Shown: one piece after another, positions 12,730 through 25,745 of the stretch | How the letters are laid out: each line of letters opens with the position of its first letter | Numbering within the stretch: position 1 is the stretch's first letter | Source of the DNA: Armigeres subalbatus | Lineage: Eukaryota > Arthropoda > Insecta > Diptera > Culicidae | Direction of reading: 5' to 3' | Assembly: GCF_024139115.2 (NCBI RefSeq) | Contig: NC_085140.1 | Span: 336,165,099 to 336,229,098 of the forward strand | DNA length: 64,000 bases | Made by a program: the position numbers and the translations under genes | Notes under the pieces: model-generated | Seen by the model: the letters and a program-made list of their open reading frames with translations, nothing else | Told to the model about the DNA's origin: nothing | Database searches by the model: none

Positions 12730-15700
12730 TAATTGTAAAGACTTGCTAGGTGTGTGGAGGAAGTCGTGTCTACCTAATTGGCAGAATCCACAATGACCGT
12801 TGATACTCTACAGATCTACCTACAATTGTGCAAGGATTCATGCTATGCTATTATTATTAATTATTTATTTAGTTTTGTATTAGTATTATTATTATGCATA
12901 CACAATTGGATATTTTCCATTTTTTTTCATTTTGTTCAATCTGTATTTCATTTTCAAGAATAGTATGGAAATTCTAACTCACAGTGGGAACAAGTATTTG
13001 GTTTTGTGGACAGCAACAGACCTTTTTAATAAACTTCTAAATATTTTAGTTCTTTATAAAGTTATAGAATACATAAAATTCTAAATATGTATTAGTTTTA
13101 TTTCATACTCATCACATTGCTTCTTATCATACATATATTTCATTTTAGTTATAATACATATGCCATATATTATATCAAGACAAAATATATATCTATAATC
13201 TTTTTTTTCAANNNNNNNNNNNNNNNNNNNNNNNNNGTCCATCTGGCTCGTCGCACAACAATAAATGTGAATAATTAATTATTATTTTCTTGGCAAAATA
13301 CTCTCAAGCGATCTCCTTAACTTCATAAATATTAAAAAAACTCATAAAGTGCTACTGCCACTTTCTCAGCACTTTTTCTTCCTCTCACTTGAACCCACCA
13401 TAAATGATCACACAACTTTTCTTCCGCTTCTACATTTCAATTTTAAATTGAATAATCAAAGGAGAGAACCATTTCTACCCGTTCCGTCCCAGCCATACGC
13501 CGTTCCATCCATCTCGGAATGGCGGGTTGATTGGAAATGGAAACAAAACCTAGATGCCGCTGAGAGATCGTGTAGAAAAACTTAAAAAGAATTTCCCCAT
13601 CACATTAAAACCGGTAGTGCTATTTAAATATTTTAATTTAAACATTTTCCCGTGTCGAAGCAGCATCAACGCGCAGTCGAAAGCAGTTCCTCTGCAGACA
13701 TCGATGCAGTAGATGGTAGTTAAAGCGTTCCAGCTCGCTCCGAAAGCTCCGATGGAAGCGGGCTGTGAGCGGGAAAACTATCAGTTGCTTTCTCCACCGC
13801 CCATCATCGCCACCATCACCGCGAGGGACGAGGAACAGAACCGAAAAAACTTTGCAGTCTTCTGAAATCAGTGCCATTTTCACGAATTGGTATGCGCGAG
13901 GACGAGGAACACGAGGAGGAGCCGGAAAACTTTCTACATGACGATATCGTCAAAAGTGAAACGGTTTCTGGAGCAGGGAACCCAGGGTAACCTATTTCCA
14001 CTCGCCCCTAATCGAAGTCCGCTCCGTTGGTTGGGTCAGGTGCTTTCAAATGGAGAATAATGGATGAGTCCGAGGAAATAAAACTGACAAGAGCAAATAA
14101 GTAAAGTTTTCTAATTTCATTGATTGAATTGTAGTTTGGAAACACATTAAAACGGTTGTGAGTGACGCGCTCCATCGTCCGTCCGAGTGGCTGTAGAAAT
14201 CATTTGATGGGAAAAGGAAACAATTGGAGCATGATTAACTGAATGGGAACTTTGTTCGCTGTGTGTTTGATCTTCGAAAGTTCCATTTCATCTGTGATAA
14301 GGGTTAAGGTTTTGCACGCTTCTATTTCCGGTTTTGAACATCATTGCTCCCGGTAAGGCTTCATCCATAATACAAAGTGAAATGTTGATGGAAAAGGCTA
14401 ACGATCGTGCCATTCGTTTAACACTCGATATTTCTCACGAGCGCAGAAGCTCAAACAAAAATGTGGGATGAATCCTCCTGGAACTGTTCGAAACTTTTAT
14501 AGAAAACCTAAAGTAATAAAAGGTATGGGCACGAACCCAGAAAACGAGGGTTGAATCAGATATCGATTCGCAATCGCACATTTCGAAAGGTCATGCATTT
14601 TGATCAATAACCGTGATACGTCTAAGGTCGTATATGAATGGAAGGATTGTTAGTTATACTCTCGTTGTTTATTCTTTTTTAATGACATTACATCTCGCAG
14701 GGCACAAACCAACGACATCAATACCATTCCAGCAACAATCGTAAAACAGCCCGAAGTCCTGTCTTGTAAGAAAGATACGATTCCGGGAATGCGCTCACTG
14801 AAAGACAATAGCGAGAGGAGCTTCGCTGCGAAGCAAGGAGGAAAACGGGACCTACACCGCGCACCACGATAGATCCAGCTCCGGGATTGGATCGGCTTAC
14901 GGAACGGCAAGAAAGAATCCGCATTTCAAATTCAAATTCGGTATCTGTCGACAGCGGAGATCCGATAGGGTGCGTGCCGGTCGGAAGCGCCTGTGATATG
15001 AATCCGTGTCTGTAGGCTCTTTTTAAAATTTAAAGCTTCCGCATTTGATGCCAAAGTCAGTGGAGATAGAGGATTGACGCAAAATACGTACTTGCAAATA
15101 CTCCTTTATCCAGCTTTGTACTTGGGTACATCGTCAGCTGTTTTGCATAAATCAGTAGTCAGGAAGCATTACTTCCATCGAGCAATGGATGTTTTCTGGT
15201 TCACTTCCTGCCTGTGGGCGATGTAATGCGAGTTTGTAAAAATGAGTACCCAAAATCAAACATCCCTTGAACATGTGGCAAAGATATCGTTTTCATACTT
15301 GACTTTCAATTTAAAAAAAAATCGCCAAATTTTGTGCCTTTATATGAGTGTTCAACTTCAAATTGGATCCAAGATTTTATCAGTTTTCCAATTTAACAGA
15401 TTTAAGCTTTGTTCATGTTTCAATTTGTTCAACAACCATCGAACATCAGCTTGTTGATGATAAATGTGTGAGAAAATAACCCAAAAATAAATATTTCCAT
15501 CTGTACTGCGCTTCGAATGTCATGTGACCGTTGTGGTCATTCTATTGATATATGATAACAAATAGTCTGATATTTTATAATAGCTGTTCCATACCGAATG
15601 ATATCGTACTAAATTTTAGTGTGTTAGAGAAATTGAAAAAAATGAACTCTGTAGAAGTAAAAAAAAAGAAAATCAAAAATTTAAATGCAAATAATTTTAC

Positions 15701-17669
15701 GGGAATTCAAACCACGTAAAAATGGAACCAAGTGGAAAAGGAAGAGTAGAATTCAGTTCTACATATGGGAAATAAATAATGCCCCCGTCAGTGGGCTGGA
15801 GTATGAAAATGGTTTCAGGCAGCAGGGCTGAAAAAGCTTAAAAAAAAGAGGGAACAAACCAATGCCAGTGAGTTGTTTTTTCTGCCTTCGATTTTTCCAA
15901 CTGCGAGCATTTTATTGTCTCGCCGAATTCAATTTATTGATATCCCATCGCTTTGTTGTTTTATGCTCACGACAGAACAAAACATGAAAGATAGGGCTGA
16001 TCGGTGATAGCAAAAGCGACGTAACAGCCTATACGCAGTGAGAATCAAAACTCAATTTGATCATCATCAACTGAAATCATGTAAGATTTTGAACGTTGAT
16101 AGCACCTTTATTTTTCTGTTGAGTTTTAAAAGATTTCTACTCGGAAACTCTCCAGTTATTTGGTAATTGTATTGAAACTTTAGATTATTCAAGATAAACT
16201 ATTGAAAATTTCAGTTCTTGTTATATCCAGTAAAAATTTCAGAACCAATAATCCCGTCATGATTCAAAGGACATCAGAATAACGTAAGTTGCGGACATTT
16301 TTGCCAACCGCTTTATTTTTTCAGGCCATAAATAGAAGAATGAATGAATAAACGCAATACGGGAGAACAAATCGGTTCTTTTCATACCATTTCACACCTT
16401 TTCTTAAAAGCGAAGATTGAGCCGAGTCGAATTTTGTTCAAAGTTGCAAAAATTGGTATCATACGGCTGGAATCAAAGCGCACGACGAAGGAGTGAAATT
16501 TTCTTCAAGCTTGTTTTTGGTTTTCTTGCTGTTGCAGCAGAATCACAAGCACGCCGGAGGCGCTGCAATAATTTATCTGCATGCATGGCATCAGTGGCAG
16601 CCAAGTGAAATTTTTTCTCGGATATTGGTTTTGTTGCTTTTAGTTATTGAAAGGCACATTTCGAAAAATAAATTGGTTCTTTTAGAACCACAATTGTATA
16701 GAACAGGTTGCTCGAAACAAATTTGAATCAAAGATCTAAATAACTTGTGACAGCAGAAAGCGGAGAACTACAAGCGCGCATCGGAAGAAAACTCTGAAAT
16801 AGTATTCGTCGAATAGCAGTATCAGTCAAGGAAATTTCTACTCGTACTGATTTGGTTTCGTTTTTGTTATCTGATTGGGAAAAAAGAAATCTTATAGAAG
16901 AGAAAGTTGAGAGGAGACATATTTACTTCAAATTTTAAATCATAATCGTTTGACGACATCAGGAAGTTTCCGTCGGTGACAGAATCACGAGCACGCGACA
17001 TATAGAGACGTTGCAAAAAATTATTCACATGGATGGCATCAGTCGCAGTCAACCAAAAAATCATAATCTTGAGAGGACATTTCAATTGGCTGCAGAAAGA
17101 TCAATCGCAACAATGGCCCTACGTTGTCAAACCTTGCGGTGGTGTCCTGTACACAACCATCCGGATTTTTTTACTATCAACAATCAGAAGTTCTAATTTA
17201 GAACATTGGACTCAATTCTAACAATCAAAATCAGAATATGAATTTTCCAAAACTTTAATTTCTATGAGAAAAGCTAAAATAATTTAAAGCTATCAGTACA
17301 TTCTATTTCACAAATTATTATGCTAAACTCTCCGAAGTTTGAAGGTATTCTTCATAATTCGAAAAAAAAATCCAATTCGGACAAATTTCTAAATTTCAGT
17401 ACATTCTCCTAATTTTGAAAGAAAATTTGAATTCGAGGAAGCTTAATTGAAATGAAAAAAATTAATCAGATGATTTTCCAAATGTTTGAAGAAGTTCTCC
17501 AATTCCAAGTTCTCTGAATTAAGAATCAGTAATTTTGAGGGGTAGATACTCTTGTTATTCTTATTCTAACGTTATCCAAACACATTTTAATAAATCTTTC
17601 TAAGAAGGCTATCTTTTTTATTTGGACATTCTCATCAATCTTCTCGCATCTTTGTACACATCATCACCA
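12730..17669. other. Mostly unassigned; assembly gap and GC-richer island
   Basis: Positions 13212-13236 are 25 N, a scaffold gap of conventional size. Between about 13480 and 15000 the DNA is GC-richer. It contains small open stretches that could be exons, described among the findings, but none is recognised. Segments 16536-16612 and 16973-17064 are related to each other (see separate entry). The remainder is AT-rich with nothing recognised. Confidence 0.5.
16536..17064. repeat. Two diverged copies of a dispersed repeat
   Basis: 16536-16612 and 16973-17064 share CAGAATCAC-AGCACGC, GTTGCAA/GCTGCAA, ATGGATGGCATCAGT-like and GCAGTCAA/GCAGCCAA blocks in the same order and orientation, about 440 bp apart. 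The DNA between them is not obviously repeated, so these may be a diverged tandem duplication or two insertions of one family. Confidence 0.55.
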
Positions 17670-18810
17670 ATCTCGTGAATTGCGATGAATTGTTCCCGGT
17701 TTGCTGGAGGAAAAGTTGGCGAATCGTTGTGGAATGTCTCAAATTTCCGTAGGAATCTTTAGTGAACTGCTGGAGGAGTCGTTCCAGGATTTCCGGAGGA
17801 ATCATTCGCGAGTTCTCGAAAAATGTCTCAAATTGCTAACAGAATCGTTCGTGAATCGCTGTGAAAATCGTCTCGGATTGCTGGAGAAATTTTAGATTTC
17901 AGAGGAATCATTCCTGGCTGGAAAATCGTTACCGATTTGCCGGAGGAATCGTTCACGAATTGCTAAAAGTATCATTCCCGGATTCCCGGAGAAATCGTTC
18001 ATGAACCGGATTGCGGAGAAATCAAGACCGGATTGCCGGAGGAATAGTTCTCGGTTTGCTGTAATAGTATAAGGACTGCCAGGGGAATAGTTGACAGATT
18101 GCCGGAATAAATCTTTCCCGGATTGCGGAAGCAGTATTGCCGGAGGAGTCGTTTCAAGATTGCCAGAGTAATCTTTCGCGATTAGCCGGAGAAATTATTC
18201 CCGGATTTCTGGAAGAATCGCTCTAGATTTGACGGAAGGATCGTTGTTGCCGGACGATTCGTTCACAGATTCCCGGAGAAATATTTTGCGGAGTGATCGT
18301 TCCCAGATTTTTCGATTTCGGATTGCTTGAGGCATCTTTCTCGAAGTTACGGAGGATCGTTCGTGAACTGTTGGATAAATCTTTCGCTGAGCGGAATACT
18401 AGAGGAATCATTTAATCTGCTTGAGGAATCGATTGAAACTGCCGTAGTAATCGCTTCTAGATTGCTGGAGGTATAGTATGCGTATTGCCGGAATAATCGT
18501 TCTTGAATGGCCGTAGGAATCGTTCGAGAATTTTCAGAGGCAACAGACTTCCAGAGTAATAGTTCGCGGATTGTGCAGGAATCGTTTGTTGATTGCCAGA
18601 GAAATCGTTCCCGGAGGAATTGTTTCCCTCTGGCGGAATTGTTCCGGATTGCAGGGAAAACTTCGTGGATCGCTGGAATGGTTTCTGAATTTTTCAAAAA
18701 TTACTGATTCCCAAACGAGTCCACACTTGATTTTCAGAAGAGGACTCTCTCTCTGGATATCCGAACGAACCATCTCCGGATTCCCGAAGAAATCCAACCT
18801 GACTCAAACA
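17670..18810. repeat. Minisatellite, GCCGGAGGAATCGTTC type
   Basis: Tandem but irregular units near ATTGCCGGAGGAATCGTTCC (roughly 30-34 bp, with variants ending in CGCGAATT, CCCGGATT or CACAGATT). Units become degenerate after about 18620. Several 60-116 codon frames on both strands arise from the repeat and have no domain character. Confidence 0.9.
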
Positions 18811-18897
18811 AATCATTCTCAATTCCAAACGACTCTACTCTGATTTTCGAACGAAACCTCACGAAAAATGTTCCGAAATCTACGAATGATTCAAATG

Positions 18898-18970
18898 GAA
18901 TTAAATGGCTAAACTCTTCTTAGACGGTTGAATACATTCCACTAAAAAGAGCCTAAAATATTTTTTCTGA
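18898..18970. repeat. Dispersed repeat (GACGGTTGAATACATT)
   Basis: Nearly identical to 33075-33150 in the same orientation. Shared words are GGAATTAAATGG, TTAGACGGTTGAATACATT and ACTAAAAAGAGC. At 33 kb the copy is preceded by a palindrome of about 79 bp; at 18.9 kb that part is missing. Confidence 0.7.
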
Positions 18971-18984
18971 ACAAGTTGAAGTTT

Positions 18985-19117
18985 TTCACCTTCCTCATGC
19001 AACATAATTGTGCCGAAAAGTCCAAAAACGAACTTTTTATATAGATCCATAGTATTAGCGCTTAGACCCATAATGTTACATATATAAAAATCGACGCAGC
19101 TCGACGAACTGAATATC
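18985..19117. mobile_element. Truncated relative of the 2.46 kb TIR element
   Basis: Shares with 2458-2590 the order CCTT-CTC, CAACA-AGTTGT/CATAATTGTGCCGAAA, GAGACCCAT/TAGACCCAT and TCGAC-AGCTCGACGAA. It stops where an LTR-like sequence begins at about 19118, so the LTR may have inserted into it. Confidence 0.45.
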
Positions 19118-19386
19118 TGTTGACTACCATATCATCAAATAATTTCGAATCAAGAAGCAAGAAACTTTTGTCCAGAAGGTTCACCTTCTTGGAGATCGGA
19201 AGTACTGCGAGGAAAAGAAAGGAGGTACGGCCAACAGCATTTTATTAACAGAAGACGCAGGCTATATAAAACGCTGCGTTCTCGGCTAAAGACCATTGCA
19301 TTAAGGATATTACAGTTTCGCGCTGCTGTATTAAACAATATCAATAAATCATCAGCATCGGTCCTTCCGCGTTTGGAGCTCTTTCA
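19118..19386 (+). mobile_element. Candidate solo LTR (about 269 bp)
   Basis: The segment starts TGTTGACTACC and ends CTTTCA, giving the TG...CA termini expected of an LTR. It has a TATA-like TATATAAAA at 19263 and an AATAAA polyadenylation-type word at 19343, in the order of an LTR promoter followed by its poly(A) signal. Flanking AATAT occurs on both sides but offset by one base from the TG start, so the target duplication is imperfect. No gag or pol frame is adjacent. Alternatives are a promoter-like chance arrangement or part of a longer element. Confidence 0.35.
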
Positions 19387-19389
19387 AAT

Positions 19390-20400
19390 ATATTTATCGT
19401 GGTGCGAATGCCCCTGAATATGATTATTTTTTAATAGCTTCATGACAGATCCCTCTCACAATGCGCTACTTGTCATGTTTTGAACTTTTTCAAAATCACC
19501 TAAGGGATGATTTTATTTTGTTTATAAATATGGTGGGAAACTTTTTTATATCATCGATTTTTTTTACAACTGTCAGCCGTGTACACAGACAGAGAATTGA
19601 TAACAGCATGCATTGACCTACTCAAGGAATTCCTCGACCATTAAAAATCCTCAAAGATAGATGTGGACTATAATTTTTCATAACAGAAAATTGTTATCGT
19701 ACACTCATAGAGTTTCGAACATTAACGACGGATACATCATTATATGCTTCCGTTGTTGAAGTGTACACGGGTTGGAATTCAATTACAAAAAAATATTGGA
19801 AGTGACAGATATAAATTTACCTGCAGAACCCACTTTCTCTTCCAAACGAAGCAAGTTAGACCTATTCTGTTCACTGAATACTAGTGCCCAAGCAATACAC
19901 GAGTATTCTAAGACTTATGCCACCAAAGAACATTACAAGGATTTTAGACATTGAATGTCTTTATAGTTATAAGCTTTTTTGATATCCTGAAGATGAAACC
20001 GGGTGTTTTTGAAGCTTTTGGTGTGATGTAAACAATGTGCTCCTTAAAGTATATTTGAATTAAAGTTCTTTAAGTGTTTTCGTAAGCAGCTCGAAGCTGA
20101 TTGCTGAATAACGTACTCTTAAAGGAACTTTTGGTTACTTGGGTATCAAGCAAAACACCAAGATCTTTGATTGACGATTTCTTTTTAAGGCTTGCAGCAG
20201 TTCAAGCAAAGTTCGTCGACGGGAGAACGAAACAAACGATCATTTAGCAGCATTGACATCCATTCGGATCAATTTACACCATTCAGTGAACAGCCCCAGC
20301 TGAGAGAGCATCATTAACAATCCAAAACAGCTTGAAAATGTCAGCAAAGGAAAGTTAAGGTACACCAAGAAAATCAGCTGCCCCTAGTGGCTACTTCTAC
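19390..20400. other. Unassigned AT-rich DNA
   Basis: No gene or repeat recognised. A 60-codon frame at 19772-19954 has no recognised feature. Confidence 0.45.
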
Positions 20401-21975
20401 CTAAGGGTATATTCATTGGCCCCAGGGGTTCCTCGGACAAAAATGGAAAATGGCGAATGTAAAACAATTCAAATAAAAAACTTATCAATAAACTTTTCAA
20501 AACTGTGTAATTTTTTATTCTAAAACTTTTTATTGTACATGATATACATGGGGATCAGTATCTAAGTCTGTTGAATCCTGCTCACCACAACCAGCGCACT
20601 GTAGGAAGGGCTGTGGACCAAAATATCAAAAGGACAAAACGTCGAGTGACTAAAATCTAGAATATAAAGGTTTGGAAGCCTTGATGTTAGAGGCATGAAG
20701 GTTTTTTTAGGAAACCTCCTTTCAAAGGCTCAGCCTCTTCAAGAGGCCTGAAGCCCTTTCAAGAGGCTCGAAGCCCCTTCAAGAGCTGAAGCCCCTTCAA
20801 GAGGCCTGAAGCCCCTTCAAGAGGCCCGAAGCCCTTCAAGAGGCCCGAAGCCTTCAAGAGGCCTGAAGCCTCCTTCAGAGGCTCAAGCCCTCTTCAAGAG
20901 GCCTGGAAGCCTCCTCAAGAGGCCTCAAGCCCCTTCAGAGGCCTGCCTTCAAGAGGCTCGGAAGCCTCCTTTCAAGAGAGCCTCGAAGCCTCCTCAAGAG
21001 GCCTCGGAAGCCCTTCAAGAGGCCCGAAGCCCCTTCAAGAGGCAGCCTGGAAGCCCCTTTCAAGAGGCCCGGAAGCCTCCTTTCAAGAGGCCTCAAGCCT
21101 CCTTCAAGAGGCCCTGGAAGCCCCTTCAAGAGGCCTGGAAGCCCTCCTTCAAGAGGCCTGAAGCCCCTTCTGAGGCTGAAGCCCTTCAAGAGGCCTGGAA
21201 GCCCCCCTTCAAGAGGCCCGGAAGCCCTCCTTCAAGAGGCTCAGCCTCCTTCAGAGGCCTGGAAGCCCTTCAAGAGGCCCAGCCCCTTCCAGAGGCCTGG
21301 AAGCCTCCTTCAAAGGCCCTGCCCCTTTCAAGAGGCCCCAGCCCAAGAGCCAGCCTCTTCAAGAGGCCCCAGCCTTCAAGAGGCCTCAGCCTTCAAGAGG
21401 CCCAGCCTCCTTTCAAGAGGCTCAAGCCTCAAGAGGCTCTCAGCCTCCTTCAAGACGCCTCGGAAGCCCTTCAAGAGGCTCGGAAGCCTCCTTTCAAAGC
21501 CTGGAAGCCTCAAGAGCCTGCCTCTGAGGCTCCTCTGGCCCAGCTCCCTTCAAGAGGCCCCAGCTCCTCTTTCCTCAAGAGGCCCAGCTGAAGCCTCCTT
21601 CAGAGGCCTGAAGCCCCTTCAAGAGGCCCGCTCCTTCAAGAGGCTCGGAAGCCTCCTCTCAAGAGGCTCGAGCCTCCTTTCAAGAGGCTCGAAGCCTCCT
21701 TCAAGAGGCTCAGCCTTCAAGAGCTAGAGCTCCTTAAGAGGCCTAGAAGCCTCCTTCAGAGGCCAGCCAGCCTGAAGCCCTTCAAGAGGCCAAGTCAAGA
21801 GGCCGGCCTCAAGGTGGCCTCCCTTTCAGAGGCCAGCTCTCAAGAGCCTGCAGCCTCCCCAGAGGCCGAAGTCCTTTCAAGAGGCCTGAAGCCCTTCAAG
21901 AGGCCTGAAGCCTTCAAGAGGCCGAAGCCTCCTGAGCCTTAGGCCGAGGCCTCCTTTCAAGAGGCCCAGAAGCCT
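20401..21975 (+). mobile_element. hAT-like non-autonomous element carrying a minisatellite, copy 1
   Basis: 20401-20730 aligns with 31000-31440, sharing CCAGGGG-TACCTCG-ACAAAAA, AATGGCAA-TTT, AAGGGCTGTGG and ATCAAAAGGACA in order. The second locus has the hAT-type terminus CAGTGGTTCTCAACC, which is degraded or absent here. After the shared flank comes the array at 20728-21975. No transposase frame is present. The right terminus was not found. Confidence 0.5.
20728..21975 (+). repeat. GC-rich minisatellite, GAAGCCCCTTCAAGAGGCCT unit
   Basis: About 1.25 kb of tandem units close to 20 bp with many one- to four-base indels. Each unit can pair internally (CTTCA...TGAAG, and AGGCCT is palindromic). 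It is much more GC-rich than its surroundings. A smaller, more degenerate array of the same unit lies at 31440-31670 in the related element. Confidence 0.95.
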
Positions 21976-24900
21976 AGTTCAAAGTCTTATTGAGCTACGT
22001 TAATTAGTTTACATTCAGAAAAAATCAACTTTTGGATTGCTTATATCCTGCTTGTTATTAGGTCAGTTTTTCGTATACTCTTTCGAGTTATGATTATTAT
22101 CTTACAGTGAAGAAATAGGGGATGAATGTAAGATTTCGTGGTGGCAGGAAATTTTCTTGAAAATCTGGAAAATGTGAAGGTTAAAGTATCTTTTATTTCA
22201 TTTTGTAGAAAATAAGTCGAAAGGGTAACCCTTATAGACTCGGGAAAAATTTCCCCATTACAAGGACGTTGTTTACATTCGCCTCCATCTTGTGTTTCAT
22301 AATATGGTTATTTGCCATGGATTGGAAGCTCAGTAGTTTTTTTTCTTATAATTTAGATTAGAGATGGAAAGCCTAGATCCCAACGATGATATTCATGTAT
22401 TAAAATCCACAAATGGTTGAATTGTGTGTTATAGAAGAAATTGTTGAGAACATCGTGAAGCATTCCATAACTGTGAGGGGTGCAGTTCTTTCAAGTATTG
22501 GTCCCAGAGTAAAACTTCTGTTCGCCTCCAGTCTTGAAAACAATTTATAATATGTTATAAGCTTCAGCAAGATACCCCAAAACATGTATTCTACATGAGT
22601 CATTTATTCGGCTTTCCTACTAACATCGGAAAACCTGCATCATGCTCAGCACTATACGGATTCATAAACATCGAGCTTTGTCATCGCACGACATCTCTTC
22701 GATATCATATCCCGCTGTTCTTTCCACGAACGATGTTACCTACATTGCTTACAGTACAACAACTCGCCCATAATATCGCCGCCACTCAAAACCAACGAAT
22801 TCATTCCCCAGCGCCGTGTACCGAGAGCAGTTTGGCACTGCTACATGTTGAATCAGTCGAGTGATATCGAATTTACTACGCGAAATCCCTTTGTAATGCG
22901 CTTTTGCTCTGTGGCTGATCTTGCTCACACTTTCAATTGACTGAGGGGCTGCGGCTGGCTGGGGCTTTGTCTCTGAGAGCTGAACGAAAAAATATAGCCC
23001 CATGGTGTGGCAGAGCGTTTTCTTATCACAGCTGCAGCAGGCGCGACACAACAAGAGCTGTATGTAGATGCAGAAACCAAGATATGGGTAACCATAAATA
23101 GGCAGAATTTTTATTCCGTTGAGCTTTGCAGATATCCCCATGGCGGACGATAACAATGTTTATGTAGATTTTATTGACAAACATTTCGGTGTTTGATATT
23201 GGCTCCTTGTGGGGCTGTTTAGATCCCATTTGATGAAACCGAGATTTATCCATAGAATTTATGTTCTGAAGATCGTTTATGGCGATGGAATATCAAACGA
23301 GGAGTCATTCAATCTGATGGAAATACCTCATATCTCCAGCTGTAGCTTCCCATGTGATGTAGCAAGCAATTACCTGGAAAAAGAAGAAAAGGATATATGT
23401 GTAATCAATCGATACTTAAACAAATAAAATAAAATTATTTCAAATAGCCTCATGTTAAACACGTTACACGAATGTATGGAAGCAAATTCCAGACCATGTC
23501 AGCTATGCTTCATTCCGTGCCGTCTGTCATGTCTGTATAAAGCAGCAGACGCCCAAGTTCAAACCCCACACACCTTGGTGACCAACAGAAGAAATGCTCG
23601 CATCCTTTCTGGTGGAAGATGGCCGATGCTGGGTCTCAACTCCATGACAAACAGATGGAAACAAATTCCTTCATCGCACAAAACCTTCGTTTCCATACCG
23701 GTAGGTACATCTTCTTGCACTGACTGGTATCCAAGTTTCTGTCTCGCCCCTGAGACGGTCAATGTGACACCAATTCATGCAACACAGACGCACAGCTCGG
23801 TTCGTTGGAAAACGGAGAATTTGTTCCAACATATTGCAAAATTCACCCGTGCCTTTTGCCGCCCACACTGGGTTTCTTTTTCACTGGTACCACTGGCCGT
23901 ACAGAAGAACCCTGGATCTCGTTGAATCTCATGGATTGGTAAGTGAGGTCACCCCGGTCCATCTGTGGAAGTATGTGCAGAAACGAACCGAACCCGAGAT
24001 TGAATTCATGTCACGATCTTTGTGTTTTCGCTTTGGTCTAGCAGTTTTCACCCCATCGCATCCGTCCCATCAGTAGCACACCATAGGAAAAGTGTCCGGA
24101 CGATATTTTAGGTCGTTGTTGGTTGCAGCAAAAAAAGGTGGACGCCAAATTTTTAATTTATTACACCACTGACACGTGGGATTCAGTGATATACTCCCGG
24201 TGTGGTGACTGTAGAGTGGCATCACTGTTCGCCGGCTAAGGTAAATGAAACAGGTTCTCTATGGGGATAGAAACGATGGTTTATGGAGGAGTGAGTGAGA
24301 GTGAAATTGATTTGACACATGATTGGCAAGGTTGTAGAAACATTTTTTATCGCGGGTAAACGTTCGTGGAGTCAAAATTTGTTCTGAAAAGTGTAATATG
24401 CAATGGTGGTATATTAAGGATGGTTGCGGACAATGGATGGTTGAGCATGGACCTGTAATTGAATAAAACGGTTCGATGAATGAAGACTACATGAATTGAG
24501 ATCGCATCCGAGAAAAATAGGACAATGTGCATATTCAAATTAAGCTTTATCATGTTTTTGTCAAAAAGTGAAAGATTCATACAAAAAAGTTTGAAAGCAT
24601 TTGATTTACATCACCAATGATTGTGATAAAACTAAAGAAGTATTATGTTTTACCAAAACCCTAAACAATTTACTGAGATGTGATGCGATACTACATGTTT
24701 CCCTCGAGCTCATTGATTCCGTAGGATAGAAGGTATTTTCGTCTTTTCGTCATAGTCTCGAAAACCAATAAGGGACACTTTTTAGCAAACTATCGTACAA
24801 ATCTAAGCTACGGAGTAACGTCTGGTATAGAGGAGTCTAGCAAATGTCGTTGTTTTCGTGGTTTTAGCCCCTACGACGATGGACGGAAATACCTGCCGTG

Positions 24901-25480
24901 TCCCTACTGATTCGTTTTTAACCACTGTTCAACCGCCCAAGCCATTGCATTGTCTCCCATCAGCAGTGAACCTTCGAGATTTTTTTCTGTTTTGGGAAGA
25001 TTTGTACTCTCCGCAACCAAAGACATTCAACAAGGAAGTCGTAACCAGGCCAAAACTTACCATCACCATATTGAGTTGGTTTTAAAGTCTCTAACACACT
25101 TGAAATCTTTCACTATGCTAATCTTATGGCCCTAACATCATTAAACGGAGTCTCATCAATACCTCCCCGCCGCTAAAGTACCAAGAAATGCCAAAATCCA
25201 ACGAAAGGTCACAAGAATATGGTGAACCTCAACCTAACCACATCTTCAACTCACACGCTAACACACACGCTAATACACCTCCCCCTACTACTTCAACATA
25301 TGTGTCGTCACCTGATCTTGAAAGTCCGGACGCCATAGCCTAACCAGAACCTTTGGACCAACCCCGGCGTTTGAGGATGGCTTCGGACGAACAAAGCTTT
25401 CACAGTGTTCATTAAAAAGTCATTTATATAAAGAATTTAAAAAATCTAAGTAGCCCGGCATAATTGGGGTACAGGTAGAA
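21976..25480. other. Unassigned; several weak open frames
   Basis: 22600-24080 is somewhat GC-richer. It contains a 157-codon plus-strand frame (23452-23925) and a 135-codon minus-strand frame (22749-23156), but I recognise no domain, both overlap open frames in other registers, and neither has clear coding character. The rest shows nothing recognised. Confidence 0.4.
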
Positions 25481-25745
25481 TGAACGTCGCGACAGTAGAA
25501 ACATAAGTACTAGAACGCTAGTGGCGCTGTAGTCATTTAAATTATTTTGCCAAATTATGCTTCAACAAGCATCAATTGGCCATAATTTTTGCATCATGTT
25601 GTAGTGCATGTTTAATTCCATCACTAATATTGGTTTGACTCCGGCACTTTGGCTGCCAGGTCAAAGAAACCCAGATGTTAGTAACGCGAACAGGAGCGAC
25701 ATTAGCAATCTTATACGTTTGAATCAACTGTCGCGACTTAACGGT
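25481..25745. mobile_element. Possible short inverted-repeat element
   Basis: GTCGCGACAGT near 25487 faces its exact reverse complement ACTGTCGCGAC near 25728, enclosing about 230 bp without coding capacity. A MITE is possible, but only 11 bp of inverted repeat and no duplication are seen. Confidence 0.3.

Noticed and set aside
13892..13990. 32-codon acidic frame with a GGTAACC word at its end
   Set aside because: Too short and ends in its own stop. The donor-like word alone is not enough to call an exon.
17701..18843. Short frames such as 18347-18697 (116 codons)
   Set aside because: They follow the GGAGGAATCGTTC minisatellite and change register with its indels.
20728..21975. CRISPR-like regular repeats
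   Set aside because: No unique spacers and variable unit length; this is an ordinary minisatellite in eukaryotic DNA.
22749..23156. 135-codon minus-strand frame
   Set aside because: No recognised motif. Its Cys-rich and hydrophobic parts do not form a known pattern.
23452..23925. 157-codon plus-strand frame
   Set aside because: No recognised domain, overlapping open frames on both strands and no clear coding bias; kept only as a note.
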